Assembly (NCBI GenBank): GCA_964642165.1
Contig: CAZXOC010000376.1
Location: forward strand, 1 to 5,977
Direction: 5' to 3'
Source of the DNA: CAYRVX01 sp964642165
GTDB lineage: Bacteria; Planctomycetota; Phycisphaerae; SM23-33
DNA: 5,977 nucleotides
In this document: one piece after another, positions 5,973 through 5,977 of the stretch
Layout of the letters: every line of letters starts with the position of its first letter
Position numbering within the stretch: the first letter of the stretch is position 1
Translations under genes and position numbers: made by a program
Notes under the pieces: generated by a model
What the model was told of the DNA's origin: nothing
What the model saw: the letters and a program-made list of their open reading frames with translations, nothing else
Databases searched by the model: none

Positions 5973-5977
5973 CGGCG

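Larger units (their letters stand above)
5764..5977. repeat. 117-bp tandem repeat, two copies (second cut by the window end)
   Basis: Positions 5764-5860 and 5881-5977 align without gaps at an offset of 117. I count eight mismatches in 97 bases; 55 consecutive bases (5806-5860 versus 5923-5977) are identical. Each copy has an apical hairpin at its left end, then a longer stem CCGC(T/C)AAAC ... GTTTGGCGG (5780-5788 with 5824-5832; 5897-5905 with 5941-5949), then small GC hairpins. The T-to-C difference in the long stem turns a T-G wobble into a C-G pair. The repeat is intergenic, with no start codon and ribosome site pointing to a gene in it. It continues off the right edge, so copy number is unknown. 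Confidence 0.85.

Noticed and set aside
5764..5977. CRISPR array
   Set aside because: The repeat is 117 bp long, nearly identical across most of its length, and has no short-repeat/unique-spacer alternation.

Overview
The window is GC-rich, with G or C at most third codon positions. It holds three protein-coding genes and one structured intergenic repeat. A secreted GH95-type enzyme, an uncharacterised sugar-hydrolase-like protein, AAGGAG-type ribosome binding sites and hairpin-bearing intergenic repeats would suit a carbohydrate-degrading planctomycete or a related high-GC environmental bacterium. That placement is inference; there is no rRNA or phylogenetic marker here.

Layout. Positions 1-2354 (minus strand) carry a GH95 glycoside hydrolase with a signal peptide and an intact catalytic set. 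Its 3' end lies beyond the left edge of the window. Positions 2355-2519 are a divergent intergenic region: a TATAAT box inside a 15-bp near-palindrome faces the GH95 gene, and a GC-rich leader with a possible hairpin faces the next gene. Positions 2520-3383 (plus strand) encode an AAC(3)-fold (Antibiotic_NAT) N-acetyltransferase homologue. A 39-bp gap with a GC hairpin separates it from the convergent gene at 3423-5705 (minus strand). That gene encodes a 760-residue cytoplasmic protein that reads like a three-domain glycoside hydrolase (beta-sandwich, TIM-like barrel, beta-sandwich) but that I cannot assign to a named family. Upstream of it, 5706-5977 holds a TACAAT -10 box, a 14-bp tandem repeat, and two copies of a 117-bp repeat. 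The hairpin at the head of the repeat differs between copies by compensated base changes.

How it may fit together. The GH95 enzyme would remove terminal alpha-L-fucose or alpha-L-galactose from glycans outside the cytoplasm. The large uncharacterised protein has no export signal and many cysteines, so it would act on imported saccharides or on an internal glycan. The acetyltransferase is more likely to acylate an amino sugar or small amine than to be a dedicated antibiotic-resistance enzyme. The genes are divergent or convergent, so they form a neighbourhood rather than an operon.

The most interesting items are the unassigned hydrolase-like protein, the covarying hairpin repeat, and a threonine at a specificity position of the GH95 enzyme.
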